From positions 1 to 5,392 of the forward strand of contig USCX01000087.1 of the NCBI GenBank assembly GCA_900553285.1: a stretch of 5,392 nt of DNA, given 5' to 3'. A program made the translations under genes and the position numbers. Below, piece by piece: positions 1 through 5,392 of the stretch (positions are counted from its first letter, which is position 1; each line of letters begins with the position of its first letter). Source of the stretch: an uncultured Prevotella sp. (GTDB lineage: Bacteria > Bacteroidota > Bacteroidia > Bacteroidales > Bacteroidaceae). Under the pieces are notes generated by a model. The model was not told the DNA's origin. It saw only the letters and a list, made by a program, of their open reading frames with translations, and did not search any database.

Positions 1-153
1 CATCTCCAGCCGGTTTATGCGGCTAATCCTGCCTATGTGAATGGTGTCAGTGAGGGCTTGTTCAAGCGTGGTCTTTGCTTGCCGAGCGGTCCTTATGTGA
101 TGGATGAGGATGTGAGATACATAGTAGATGAAATGAAGAATTGTATATTGTAG
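1..153 (+). CDS. DegT/DnrJ/EryC1/StrS-family sugar aminotransferase, C-terminal fragment
   Basis: Frame 1 is open from the left edge to a TAG at 151-153 and gives the last 50 residues of a protein whose start is outside the window. The segment NGVSEGLFKRGLCLPSG (residues 14-30 of the fragment) followed by a DEDVRYIVDEM helix is the typical C-terminus of PLP-dependent sugar aminotransferases of the DegT/DnrJ/EryC1/StrS family. These enzymes transfer an amino group, usually from glutamate, to a keto group on a nucleotide sugar in the cytoplasm, for capsule, O-antigen or glycoprotein glycans. The PLP-binding lysine and the rest of the fold are not visible, so the substrate cannot be named. In Bacteroides such genes often stand at the end of capsular polysaccharide loci, and I infer that such a locus ends here. 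The fragment carries no frameshift. Confidence 0.85.
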   Translation, partial: HLQPVYAANPAYVNGVSEGLFKRGLCLPSGPYVMDEDVRYIVDEMKNCIL

Positions 154-223
154 AAATATTTTTTGTTGATTTATAGCACTTTATCACTTTTCTCAGAAAA
201 ACTACTCCCAAGCACCTTTTTTC

Positions 224-255
224 TTTGGCTACATAGTTTTTAATCCTCACCTTTG
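224..255 (+). promoter_or_regulatory. Bacteroides-type sigma-ABfr promoter candidate for the HU-HIG gene
   Basis: TTTG at 224-227 is followed after 20 bases by CACCTTTG at 248-255. The Bacteroides housekeeping promoter has a TTTG-like -33 box, about 19-21 bp of spacer and a TAnnTTTG -7 box, so only the first base of the -7 box (C for T) differs. Transcription would start near 261-263, leaving an A/T-rich leader of roughly 57 bases before the ATG at 319. The only other gene upstream on this strand is the aminotransferase ending at 153, so the HU gene probably has its own promoter here. The start site is inferred from spacing only. Confidence 0.6.
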
Positions 256-257
256 CA

Positions 258-271
258 TCGTTGATCAACGA
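258..271. promoter_or_regulatory. Perfect 14-bp palindrome at the predicted transcription start
   Basis: TCGTTGATCAACGA reads the same on both strands with no spacer. It begins two bases after the putative -7 box (248-255) and covers the expected start site. A symmetric site in this place fits an operator for a dimeric DNA-binding protein, which could include the HU-family protein itself. That role is inference. I noticed no second copy in the window. Alternatively it may simply be part of an extended core promoter and initial transcribed region. Confidence 0.4.
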
Positions 272-318
272 AACGTGTGAATAGGAAAACGAATTTAAAT
301 CTCTAAAGAAAAAAAAGT

Positions 319-822
319 ATGAGTGTAATTTTCAGGACGGTGGAGAGACCGTCGGACCCCAGGGTTGAAAACTCTCCCAAGAAGTATTATCCGCAGTTGG
401 TAACATTGGGGCAAAGCGTGGATTTGGCGTTTATTGCACAGAAGATGCAGGACCGCTCTTCTCTGTCTATCGGTGACATCAAGAGTACGATGCAGAACTT
501 TGTGGAAAAGCTGAAAGAGCAGTTGCTGGAAGGAAAGACGGTTAATATAGCCGGGCTGGGTGTTTTTATACTGGCAGCCAAATCGAAAGGTGAGGAAAAG
601 GCTGATGACGTGACAGCCAAGAGTGTGGAGAGCGTCCGTATCTGTTTTCAGGCGAATAGGGAACTGAAGATATCGAAGGCTGCTACCCGTGCTGGAGAAA
701 GGCTGGATTTGGTGAGTTTGGATGATTATCTTAAGGGGAAGACTTCTACAGATGGCGGCTCCGGTTCGGAAGGAGGAGGCTCGGATTCGGATGGAGACCA
801 AGGTGAGAATCCACTGGGATAA
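319..822 (+). CDS. HU-family DNA-binding protein, HU-HIG type with Gly-rich acidic tail
   Basis: The 167-residue protein belongs to the divergent HU/IHF group of Bacteroidetes (HU-HIG, TIGR01201-like). Residues about 1-33 are the family's N-terminal extension, with KKYYPQ at 21-26. Residues 34-90 hold the two-helix dimerisation part and the signature VNIAGLGVF (75-83), equivalent to the VxLxGFGxF of classical HU. Residues 91-125 form the short DNA-binding beta region, including VRICFQANRELK (106-117). From about residue 140 the chain is a Gly/Ser/Asp/Glu-rich, probably disordered acidic tail ending ENPLG. Classical HU is about 90 residues, so this is a long variant. The ATG at 319 is the only reasonable start: an in-frame TAA lies at 304-306, and an A-rich stretch replaces a Shine-Dalgarno. 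The protein presumably acts on the nucleoid; its specific role is unknown. A smalltalk-like peptide follows after 40 bases, and genes of this kind often flank capsule loci. Confidence 0.9.
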   Translation: MSVIFRTVERPSDPRVENSPKKYYPQLVTLGQSVDLAFIAQKMQDRSSLSIGDIKSTMQNFVEKLKEQLLEGKTVNIAGLGVFILAAKSKGEEKADDVTAKSVESVRICFQANRELKISKAATRAGERLDLVSLDDYLKGKTSTDGGSGSEGGGSDSDGDQGENPLG

Positions 823-862
823 CAGTAGCTATGAATTATTAATCAGATAATGGATAATCTTT

Positions 863-955
863 ATGAAGAAAACGTGGAATGTGATTTTGAAACTTATTAT
901 TGCTGTAGCGAGTGCTGTGGCAGGTGTGATTGGCGGACAGACAATGATGTTTTAG
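863..955 (+). CDS. Smalltalk-like small membrane protein, 30 residues
   Basis: ATG at 863 to TAG at 953-955 encodes a 30-residue peptide. It starts MKKTWNVILK, continues with a hydrophobic segment (residues about 7-24, interrupted only by Lys10, with the Ala/Gly/Val core ASAVAGVIGG) and ends QTMMF. The charged N-terminus followed by one short helix, and the position 40 bases behind an HU-HIG gene, match what is annotated as 'smalltalk protein' in Bacteroides. As I recall it, that family averages just over 30 residues and is usually followed by an N-acetylmuramoyl-L-alanine amidase gene. No amidase follows here: a terminator starts 33 bases after the stop. The start is fixed by an in-frame TAA at 857-859. 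It is probably inserted in the inner membrane, N-terminus inside by the positive-inside rule. A short type I toxin-like peptide is an alternative, but no antisense RNA promoter was recognised. Function is unknown. Confidence 0.75.
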   Translation: MKKTWNVILKLIIAVASAVAGVIGGQTMMF

Positions 956-987
956 TCCGATAGGATTTGATAAATAAAAAATGAGAA

Positions 988-1025
988 GAGCTGCTGGCAG
1001 GAAATCTGTCGGCAGCTCTTTTTTT
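988..1025. terminator. Bidirectional intrinsic terminator between convergent genes
   Basis: The arm at 988-1000 (GAGCTGCTGGCAG) pairs with 1006-1018 (CTGTCGGCAGCTC) over 13 positions, two of them G-U wobbles in the plus-strand RNA, around the loop GAAAT. Seven T follow on the plus strand (1019-1025), a textbook Rho-independent terminator for the HU-HIG/smalltalk unit. Read on the minus strand, the same hairpin is followed by TTCTCATTTTTTATT, so it should also end the gltB-gltD-asnB transcript. The asnB stop codon (1024-1026) overlaps the end of the plus-strand T tract. Confidence 0.9.
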
Positions 1026-2751
1026 AATCCTTGTATGCTTCTTCGTGTACCCCCGCTACTGCTCGTCCGCTGGGGTCGTTCTTTCCTTGGAAAGAGGCGT
1101 CCCATGCCAGCGCTTCGGCGGTGGAGCATGCCACACTGGGCACGCTGGGAACGCTTCGGGCCGCGCTTTCACTGGGGAAATGCTCTTCGAAGATGGTGCG
1201 ATAGTAATACTCTTCCTTATTTTGCGGGGTATGTATCGGGAAGCGTTCGGCGGCATGTGCCATCTGTTCGTCGCTGACGGCAGCGGCAGTGACGGCTTTC
1301 AGCGTATCAATCCAACTGTAGCCCACACCGTCGGAGAACTGTTCTTTCTGCCGCCAGGCAACGCTCTGGGGGAGTATGTCGGCAAAGGCTTCGCGGACTA
1401 CTTTCTTTTCTATCTCCTTGCCGGGGCACATCTTGACTGCCGGATTGATGCGCATGGCAACATCCAGGAATTCTTTGTCGAGGAAGGGGACACGTCCTTC
1501 CACTCCCCAGGCTGCAAGGCTTTTGTTGGCACGGAGGCAGTCGTACAGATGCAGTTTGGAGAGCTTGCGCACGGTTTCTTCGTGAAAGGCTTGCGGTGTG
1601 GGCGCCTTGTGGAAGTAAAGGTAACCACCGAACACCTCGTCCGCACCTTCGCCGCTGAGTACCATCTTGATGCCCATGCTTTTGATGACACGTGCCAGCA
1701 GATACATGGGGGTGGAGGCGCGGACAGTGGTTATGTCATAAGTCTCAATGAAATAGATGACGTCGCGGACAGCATCGAGGCCTTCCTGAACGGTATAGTT
1801 TATCTCGTGATGCACGGTACCGATATGACGGGCCACTTCGCGGGCTTTAATCAAGTCGGGAGCACCCTTCAAGCCGACGGCGAAGGAATGGAGCTGCGGC
1901 CACCAGGCATCTGCCTTGTTGTCTGTCTCGATGCGTTTGGCGGCATATTTCTTGGCGATGGCAGAGATGACGGAAGAATCGAGTCCGCCACTGAGCAGGA
2001 CACCGTAGGGGACGTCGGACATCAACTGGCGCTGTACGGCGGCTTCAAGGGCGTCGTGCACAGCCGTGACTTGTGTGCTGTAGGCTGTCCGGCCTATCGA
2101 AGCCGGCGCGGCATTGCGTTCGGCGGCAGGGGTGTAGTTGTCTTTCACAGCGGCATAGTCCATCCAGTCGCGGGTGTACCAGCGGTGCATCTTGCCCTCG
2201 CGCCCACGGTAGTAGTGGCCGGGAAGGAAAGGCTCGTACTCGTCGCAGAAACCCTCAAGGGCTTTCAGCTCACTGCCGAAGTAGATGTGTCCGTCTTTGT
2301 CGCGTCCTATATAAAGGGGGATTACGCCGATGGGGTCACGGGCGATGAGGTAATCGTCCGTTTCTTCATCATAGAGGGCGAAGGCGAAGATGCCGTTCAG
2401 CTCTTCGAGGAAGCGGATGCCTTTGTCTTTGTAAAGGGCAAGGATGACTTCGCAGTCGGAACCTGTCTGGAAGGCGTATTTTCCGGCATAGCGGGCACGG
2501 ATGTCGCGATGGTTGTAAATCTCGCCATTGACGGCAAGCACCTGTTTGCGGTCGGGTGAATATAAGGGTTGTCCGCCGGATTCCGGGTCGACAATGGAGA
2601 GGCGTTCGTGGGCGAGGATGGCGGAGCCGCCTACGTAGATACCACTCCAGTCCGGTCCGCGATGACGGATTTTCTGCGCCATCCGTAGCGCTTTGTTTCT
2701 CAATTCAGGAGTTTGAGACTGTATGTTGAAGATTCCTGCTATTCCACACAT
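1024..2751 (-). CDS. asnB: Asparagine synthetase B (glutamine-hydrolysing)
   Basis: The cytoplasmic enzyme makes asparagine from aspartate, ATP and glutamine. The start is certain because Met1 must precede Cys2, the N-terminal nucleophile of the class II glutaminase domain. That domain (about 2-190) shows RHRGPD (29-34), AHERLSIVD (47-55), NGEIYN (75-80) and SDCEV (98-102). The synthetase domain has the ATP-pyrophosphatase loop SGGLDSS (254-260), the block WWPQLHSFAVGL (283-294), SGEGADEVFGG (366-376) with the conserved Glu368, and a C-terminal PSVACST followed by NDPSGRAV. The sequence is very close to E. coli AsnB, which has 554 residues. The extra length (575) is largely an Ala-rich linker insertion at about 205-227. 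The gene is the last of the gltB-gltD-asnB cluster, starts 41 bases after gltD without a Shine-Dalgarno, and ends at the shared terminator. All visible catalytic motifs are intact. Confidence 0.97.
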   Translation of the reverse strand: MCGIAGIFNIQSQTPELRNKALRMAQKIRHRGPDWSGIYVGGSAILAHERLSIVDPESGGQPLYSPDRKQVLAVNGEIYNHRDIRARYAGKYAFQTGSDCEVILALYKDKGIRFLEELNGIFAFALYDEETDDYLIARDPIGVIPLYIGRDKDGHIYFGSELKALEGFCDEYEPFLPGHYYRGREGKMHRWYTRDWMDYAAVKDNYTPAAERNAAPASIGRTAYSTQVTAVHDALEAAVQRQLMSDVPYGVLLSGGLDSSVISAIAKKYAAKRIETDNKADAWWPQLHSFAVGLKGAPDLIKAREVARHIGTVHHEINYTVQEGLDAVRDVIYFIETYDITTVRASTPMYLLARVIKSMGIKMVLSGEGADEVFGGYLYFHKAPTPQAFHEETVRKLSKLHLYDCLRANKSLAAWGVEGRVPFLDKEFLDVAMRINPAVKMCPGKEIEKKVVREAFADILPQSVAWRQKEQFSDGVGYSWIDTLKAVTAAAVSDEQMAHAAERFPIHTPQNKEEYYYRTIFEEHFPSESAARSVPSVPSVACSTAEALAWDASFQGKNDPSGRAVAGVHEEAYKD

Positions 2752-2756
2752 GAGAA

Positions 2757-2783
2757 TTAAAAATTAAAGGTTAAAAATTAAAG
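2757..2783. repeat. Two tandem copies of a 13-bp A/T-rich repeat in the gltD-asnB gap
   Basis: TTAAAAATTAAAG occurs at 2757-2769 and again at 2771-2783 with one base between. The pair fills most of the 41-base gap and ends six bases upstream of the asnB start on the minus strand. In the mRNA it gives an unstructured U/A-rich leader with no Shine-Dalgarno, as is common before Bacteroides genes. Its copy number may vary by replication slippage. A regulatory role is only a possibility. Confidence 0.75.
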
Positions 2784-2792
2784 AAAGGGAAA

Positions 2793-4151
2793 TCATTTCT
2801 TGTTTTCTTTTAGAGGTTCGAGGTAACGATCTATTTCTGTTGCCACTCGTCGTCCGTCGGCCAAGGCACGTACTACGAGGCTGGCGCCGTGGGCGGCATC
2901 GCCTGCCACGAATACGTTCTCTGCAAACTTCGGTTGCTCGGGCTTGAGGAAACCCATGGCAAGAAGCACCATATCGGCTTCGATGACCTCTTTCTTACCC
3001 GTAGATTTCATGGTAGGGCGGTTACCGTCTGTTGCCGGAAGCCACTCCACTTCTTCCACTTCCACACCGCATACCTTGCCATTCTTCCCGATGAACCGGG
3101 TAGAGGCGAGGGACCATCGACGGGTACAGCCTTCTTCGTGGCTGCTGGTGGTTTTCAGTACGACGGGCCATTGCGGCCAGGGAGTATCCGGGTTGTGTCC
3201 TATGGGTGGTTGGGGCATAATTTCAATCTGGGTTACGCTGACGGCTCCCTGGCGAATGCTGGTGCCTATACAGTCAGACCCGGTATCGCCGCCGCCGATG
3301 ACGAGTACCCGTTTGCCGCGGGCGTTAACGAGTTGGTCTTTCGGGAAGGTATCTCCATCCAGAATATGGTTCTGCTGTGCCAGCATGTCGAGGGCAAAGT
3401 AGATGCCTTTCAGCTCCCTGCCCGGAATGGAGAGGTCGCGGGCGGTGGGCGTACCGGTACAAATGGCGTAGGCATCGAATCCGACGGGCAGTTTCTGCAC
3501 ATCGACATGGACTCCCATCTTGAACAAGATACCTTCGGCCTCGAGGATTTTCATGCGGCGGTCGATGACGGCTTTGTCCAGCTTGAAGTTGGGGATGCCA
3601 TAGCGCAGCAGTCCTCCCGGCATCGGTTTGCTGTCGAATAGGGTAACTTCGTAACCTTTGGCGTTCAGCCGTACGGCAACGCTCAATCCGGCAGGGCCGG
3701 CGCCGATGACGGCTACTTTCTTTCCGTTGCGTTCGGGCTGGAGGGGGGTGATGTAGCCCTCGCGAAAAGCAGCCTCGGCAATGGCGGCTTCGTTCTCGCG
3801 GATAGTGACCGGTTCGTTGCACGAGAGTTTCAGTACGCACGACTTCTCGCAAAGGGCAGGGCAGATGCGTCCCGTAAATTCCGGAAAATCATTCGTACTG
3901 TTCAGTATTTGATAGGCTTCGCGCCATTTGCCCCGGTAGAGCGCGTCTTGGAATTCCGGGTCTTTATTGCCCAGCGGACATGCCCAGTGGCAGAAGGGTA
4001 CGCCGCAGTCCATACAGCGCGACGCCTGCTGCCGGCGGTCGTGGCTGTTGAGCGTCTGCTCGACCTGGCTGAAATCCTTAATCCGCTCGTAGACCGGACG
4101 GTAGCCGGCCTCCTTTCGCGGAACGGTAAGAAAAGCTTTCGGATCTCCCAT
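2793..4151 (-). CDS. gltD: Glutamate synthase small (beta) subunit, FAD/NADPH oxidoreductase
   Basis: The 452-residue protein supplies electrons from NAD(P)H to the GltB subunit, which makes glutamate. The N-terminal domain carries two cysteine clusters, CMDCGVPFCHWAC (Cys46, 49, 54, 58) and CPALCEKSC (Cys97, 101, 105), for 4Fe-4S centres. A Rossmann FAD site follows with VIGAGPAGLS (148-157), then PGGLLRYGIPNFKLDK (178-193), the nucleotide-binding site VIGGGDTGSDC (284-294) and the C-terminal FAD motif NVFVAGDAAHGASLVVRA. E. coli GltD has 472 residues, so the length is normal. The MGDPKAF start is typical of this subfamily. The ICTGTPTARDL stretch (230-240) is slightly unlike the usual GATxPRDL but conservative. 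The gene begins 26 bases after gltB and precedes asnB by 41 bases, so the three are probably co-transcribed. Stand-alone GltD-like oxidoreductases exist, but adjacency to gltB makes this assignment firm. Confidence 0.97.
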   Translation of the reverse strand: MGDPKAFLTVPRKEAGYRPVYERIKDFSQVEQTLNSHDRRQQASRCMDCGVPFCHWACPLGNKDPEFQDALYRGKWREAYQILNSTNDFPEFTGRICPALCEKSCVLKLSCNEPVTIRENEAAIAEAAFREGYITPLQPERNGKKVAVIGAGPAGLSVAVRLNAKGYEVTLFDSKPMPGGLLRYGIPNFKLDKAVIDRRMKILEAEGILFKMGVHVDVQKLPVGFDAYAICTGTPTARDLSIPGRELKGIYFALDMLAQQNHILDGDTFPKDQLVNARGKRVLVIGGGDTGSDCIGTSIRQGAVSVTQIEIMPQPPIGHNPDTPWPQWPVVLKTTSSHEEGCTRRWSLASTRFIGKNGKVCGVEVEEVEWLPATDGNRPTMKSTGKKEVIEADMVLLAMGFLKPEQPKFAENVFVAGDAAHGASLVVRALADGRRVATEIDRYLEPLKENKK

Positions 4152-4177
4152 ATATTGTTTTCTGTTTGACGGTTTGA

Positions 4178-5392
4178 CTATGCGTTCTCACGTGCGGCAT
4201 CGGCGATGCGGCGTTCAAGGCGCTGCATCTGCTGCTCGTGCAAGACTTTCATGTACTCTACGGGCGTCACTTGGATGAACTCGCCCACACGCCCCGGCCA
4301 CTCTTCGAGCAAGAGCCCGGCCCGCTTCGAGCCGGTGTAGAGAAAATGCTGACGGATGAGGGCGTAAAGTTCTTTTCGCGCGGCGTTTTCCTCAATCAGT
4401 GACAGTTCCACCATTTCCATGTTGCAGTGGTCGTCAAAATCGCCGTCGGGATTCCAGACATAGGCGATGCCGCCCGACATGCCGGCGGCGAAATTGCGCC
4501 CCGTAGGGCCGAGCACGACGACGCGGCCGCCCGTCATGTATTCGCAACAGTGGTCGCCGGCCCCCTCGACGACGGCCACGGCTCCCGAATTGCGCACGGC
4601 AAAGCGCTCGCCGACCTGACCGTGAATATAGACTTCGCCACTCGTAGCCCCATAAAGGAGCGTGTTGCCCGCGATGACGCTCGCGCCGGGGTCAAAAGAG
4701 CTTCCGGCGGGCGGGACAACGACAATGCGGCCGCCGGAAAGGCTCTTGCCCAAATAGTCGTTGGCCTCGCCTTCGAGCACGAAACGGACACCCGGCACAA
4801 GGAAGGCGCCGAACGACTGTCCCGCCGACCCCATGAACTTCACGTCGATTTCACGACTGCCCAGACCGGCACGGCCGTAACGTCTCGTCACCTCGCCCGA
4901 GAGGAGCGCGCCGACCGAGCGGTCGGTGTTGCGGATGTCCGTCACCATCGATATGCCCTGCAAGCCCTGTACTTCGTCAATCTTGCGAAGGATATCGACG
5001 TCTTTCGCCCTCGTCAGGTCGAGATGCTGAGGCTCGGCATGATGCAAGGCACGGTGGCCGCCGACGCGGGCCAACAGGCTGTCGAACGAGAGCATGGCGT
5101 GCTTGGGCTGACCCGTAAGCGGCTTGCGGACGATGAGCTCCGTGTGACCGACGATGTCGTCGAACTTTTCAGCACCCAGCTGGGCCAACAGTTCGCGCAC
5201 TTCCTGCGCCAGGAACCGGAAATAGTTAACCAGATATTCGCTGCGGCCGGTGAAATGTTTGCGCAACGCCGCATCTTGCGTCGCCACGCCGACCGGGCAC
5301 GTGTTCTGGGAGCACTTGCGCATCATGACGCAGCCCATGACGACAAGGGCAGCCGTGGCAAAACCGAACTCCTCGGCGCCGAGGAAAGCCAT
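4178..5392 (-). CDS. gltB: Glutamate synthase large (alpha) subunit, C-terminal part
   Basis: The last 404 residues of GltB are present. The gene continues past the right edge, and the ATG at the edge is an internal Met, because family members have about 1,500 residues with an N-terminal glutaminase domain that is missing here. Visible first is the end of the FMN-binding synthase domain, GAEEFGFATAALVVMGC, running into the 3Fe-4S ligands Cys21, Cys27 and Cys32 (C-x5-C-x4-C) and CPVGVAT. From about residue 155 to 335 comes the right-handed beta-helix (GXGXG domain), with GSAGQSFGAF (188-197), SGGRIVVVPP (219-228) and Gly repeats such as GGRVVVLGPTGRNFAAGMSGG. The enzyme transfers glutamine amide nitrogen to 2-oxoglutarate using electrons from GltD, whose gene starts 26 bases downstream. 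The segment is richer in G+C (37 of 60 bases at 4801-4860) than the plus-strand genes. No frameshift is seen. Confidence 0.97.
   Translation of the reverse strand: MAFLGAEEFGFATAALVVMGCVMMRKCSQNTCPVGVATQDAALRKHFTGRSEYLVNYFRFLAQEVRELLAQLGAEKFDDIVGHTELIVRKPLTGQPKHAMLSFDSLLARVGGHRALHHAEPQHLDLTRAKDVDILRKIDEVQGLQGISMVTDIRNTDRSVGALLSGEVTRRYGRAGLGSREIDVKFMGSAGQSFGAFLVPGVRFVLEGEANDYLGKSLSGGRIVVVPPAGSSFDPGASVIAGNTLLYGATSGEVYIHGQVGERFAVRNSGAVAVVEGAGDHCCEYMTGGRVVVLGPTGRNFAAGMSGGIAYVWNPDGDFDDHCNMEMVELSLIEENAARKELYALIRQHFLYTGSKRAGLLLEEWPGRVGEFIQVTPVEYMKVLHEQQMQRLERRIADAARENA

Noticed and set aside
195..223. Possible terminator of the aminotransferase operon (AGAAAAA paired with TTTTTTCT)
   Set aside because: The stem would be almost only A-T with a loop of about 15 bases, too weak to call an intrinsic terminator.
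62..268. Open frame of 68 codons on the minus strand over the aminotransferase end and intergenic region
   Set aside because: It spans the end of a recognisable coding sequence and the HU promoter; its low-complexity translation shows no family features.
258..271. Palindrome as one end of an invertible capsule promoter
   Set aside because: Phase-variable promoters need two separated inverted copies, and I found no second copy in the window. The sequence is a single spacer-free palindrome.
295..801. Open frame of 168 codons on the minus strand across the HU-HIG gene
   Set aside because: It is antisense to a clear HU-family gene, and the translation shows no recognisable domain.
1045..2559. 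Open frame of 504 codons on the plus strand, antisense to asnB
   Set aside because: It lies within asnB, whose product is unmistakable. The frame is kept open by G+C-rich codon choice, and its translation resembles no family I know.
2889..3641. Open frame of 250 codons on the plus strand, antisense to gltD
   Set aside because: It is a shadow of gltD, which has all expected motifs. No promoter or recognisable protein features support it.
5390..5392. ATG at the right edge as the start of gltB
   Set aside because: It encodes an internal Met just before the conserved GAEEFGFAT segment. The glutaminase and most of the synthase domain must lie beyond the window.

Overview
The window most likely comes from a gut Bacteroidales genome, probably Bacteroides or a close relative. 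The evidence is a divergent HU protein of the Bacteroidetes HU-HIG type with a Gly/Ser/Asp tail, a tiny 'smalltalk'-like membrane peptide behind it, a Bacteroides-type promoter (TTTG, 20 bp, then a near-TAnnTTTG box), gene starts without Shine-Dalgarno sequences, and a gltB-gltD-asnB cluster preceded by A/T-rich short repeats. The assignment rests on recognised families and signals, not on a database search.

Layout. Bases 1-153 (+) are the last 50 codons of a DegT/DnrJ/EryC1/StrS sugar aminotransferase, probably the end of a surface-polysaccharide (capsule or O-antigen) locus lying to the left. Bases 154-318 are A/T-rich and carry a good promoter candidate (224-255) and a perfect 14-bp palindrome (258-271) at the predicted transcription start. 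Bases 319-955 (+) are a two-gene unit: the HU-HIG protein (319-822) and a 30-residue peptide (863-955). A strong hairpin at 988-1025 has T-rich tails on both sides and can serve both convergent transcripts.

The rest is on the minus strand, in transcription order gltB (3' part only, 5392-4178), gltD (4151-2793) and asnB (2751-1024), with gaps of 26 and 41 bases. It looks like one nitrogen-assimilation operon whose promoter is outside the window. GltB and GltD form glutamate synthase (glutamine + 2-oxoglutarate + NAD(P)H to two glutamates). AsnB uses glutamine nitrogen to make asparagine. All diagnostic residues visible in the three enzymes are intact.

Most of the window is ordinary core metabolism. 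The least understood part is the HU-HIG/smalltalk pair beside a polysaccharide locus. I see no mobile element, CRISPR array, tRNA, rRNA or evident new enzymatic system.
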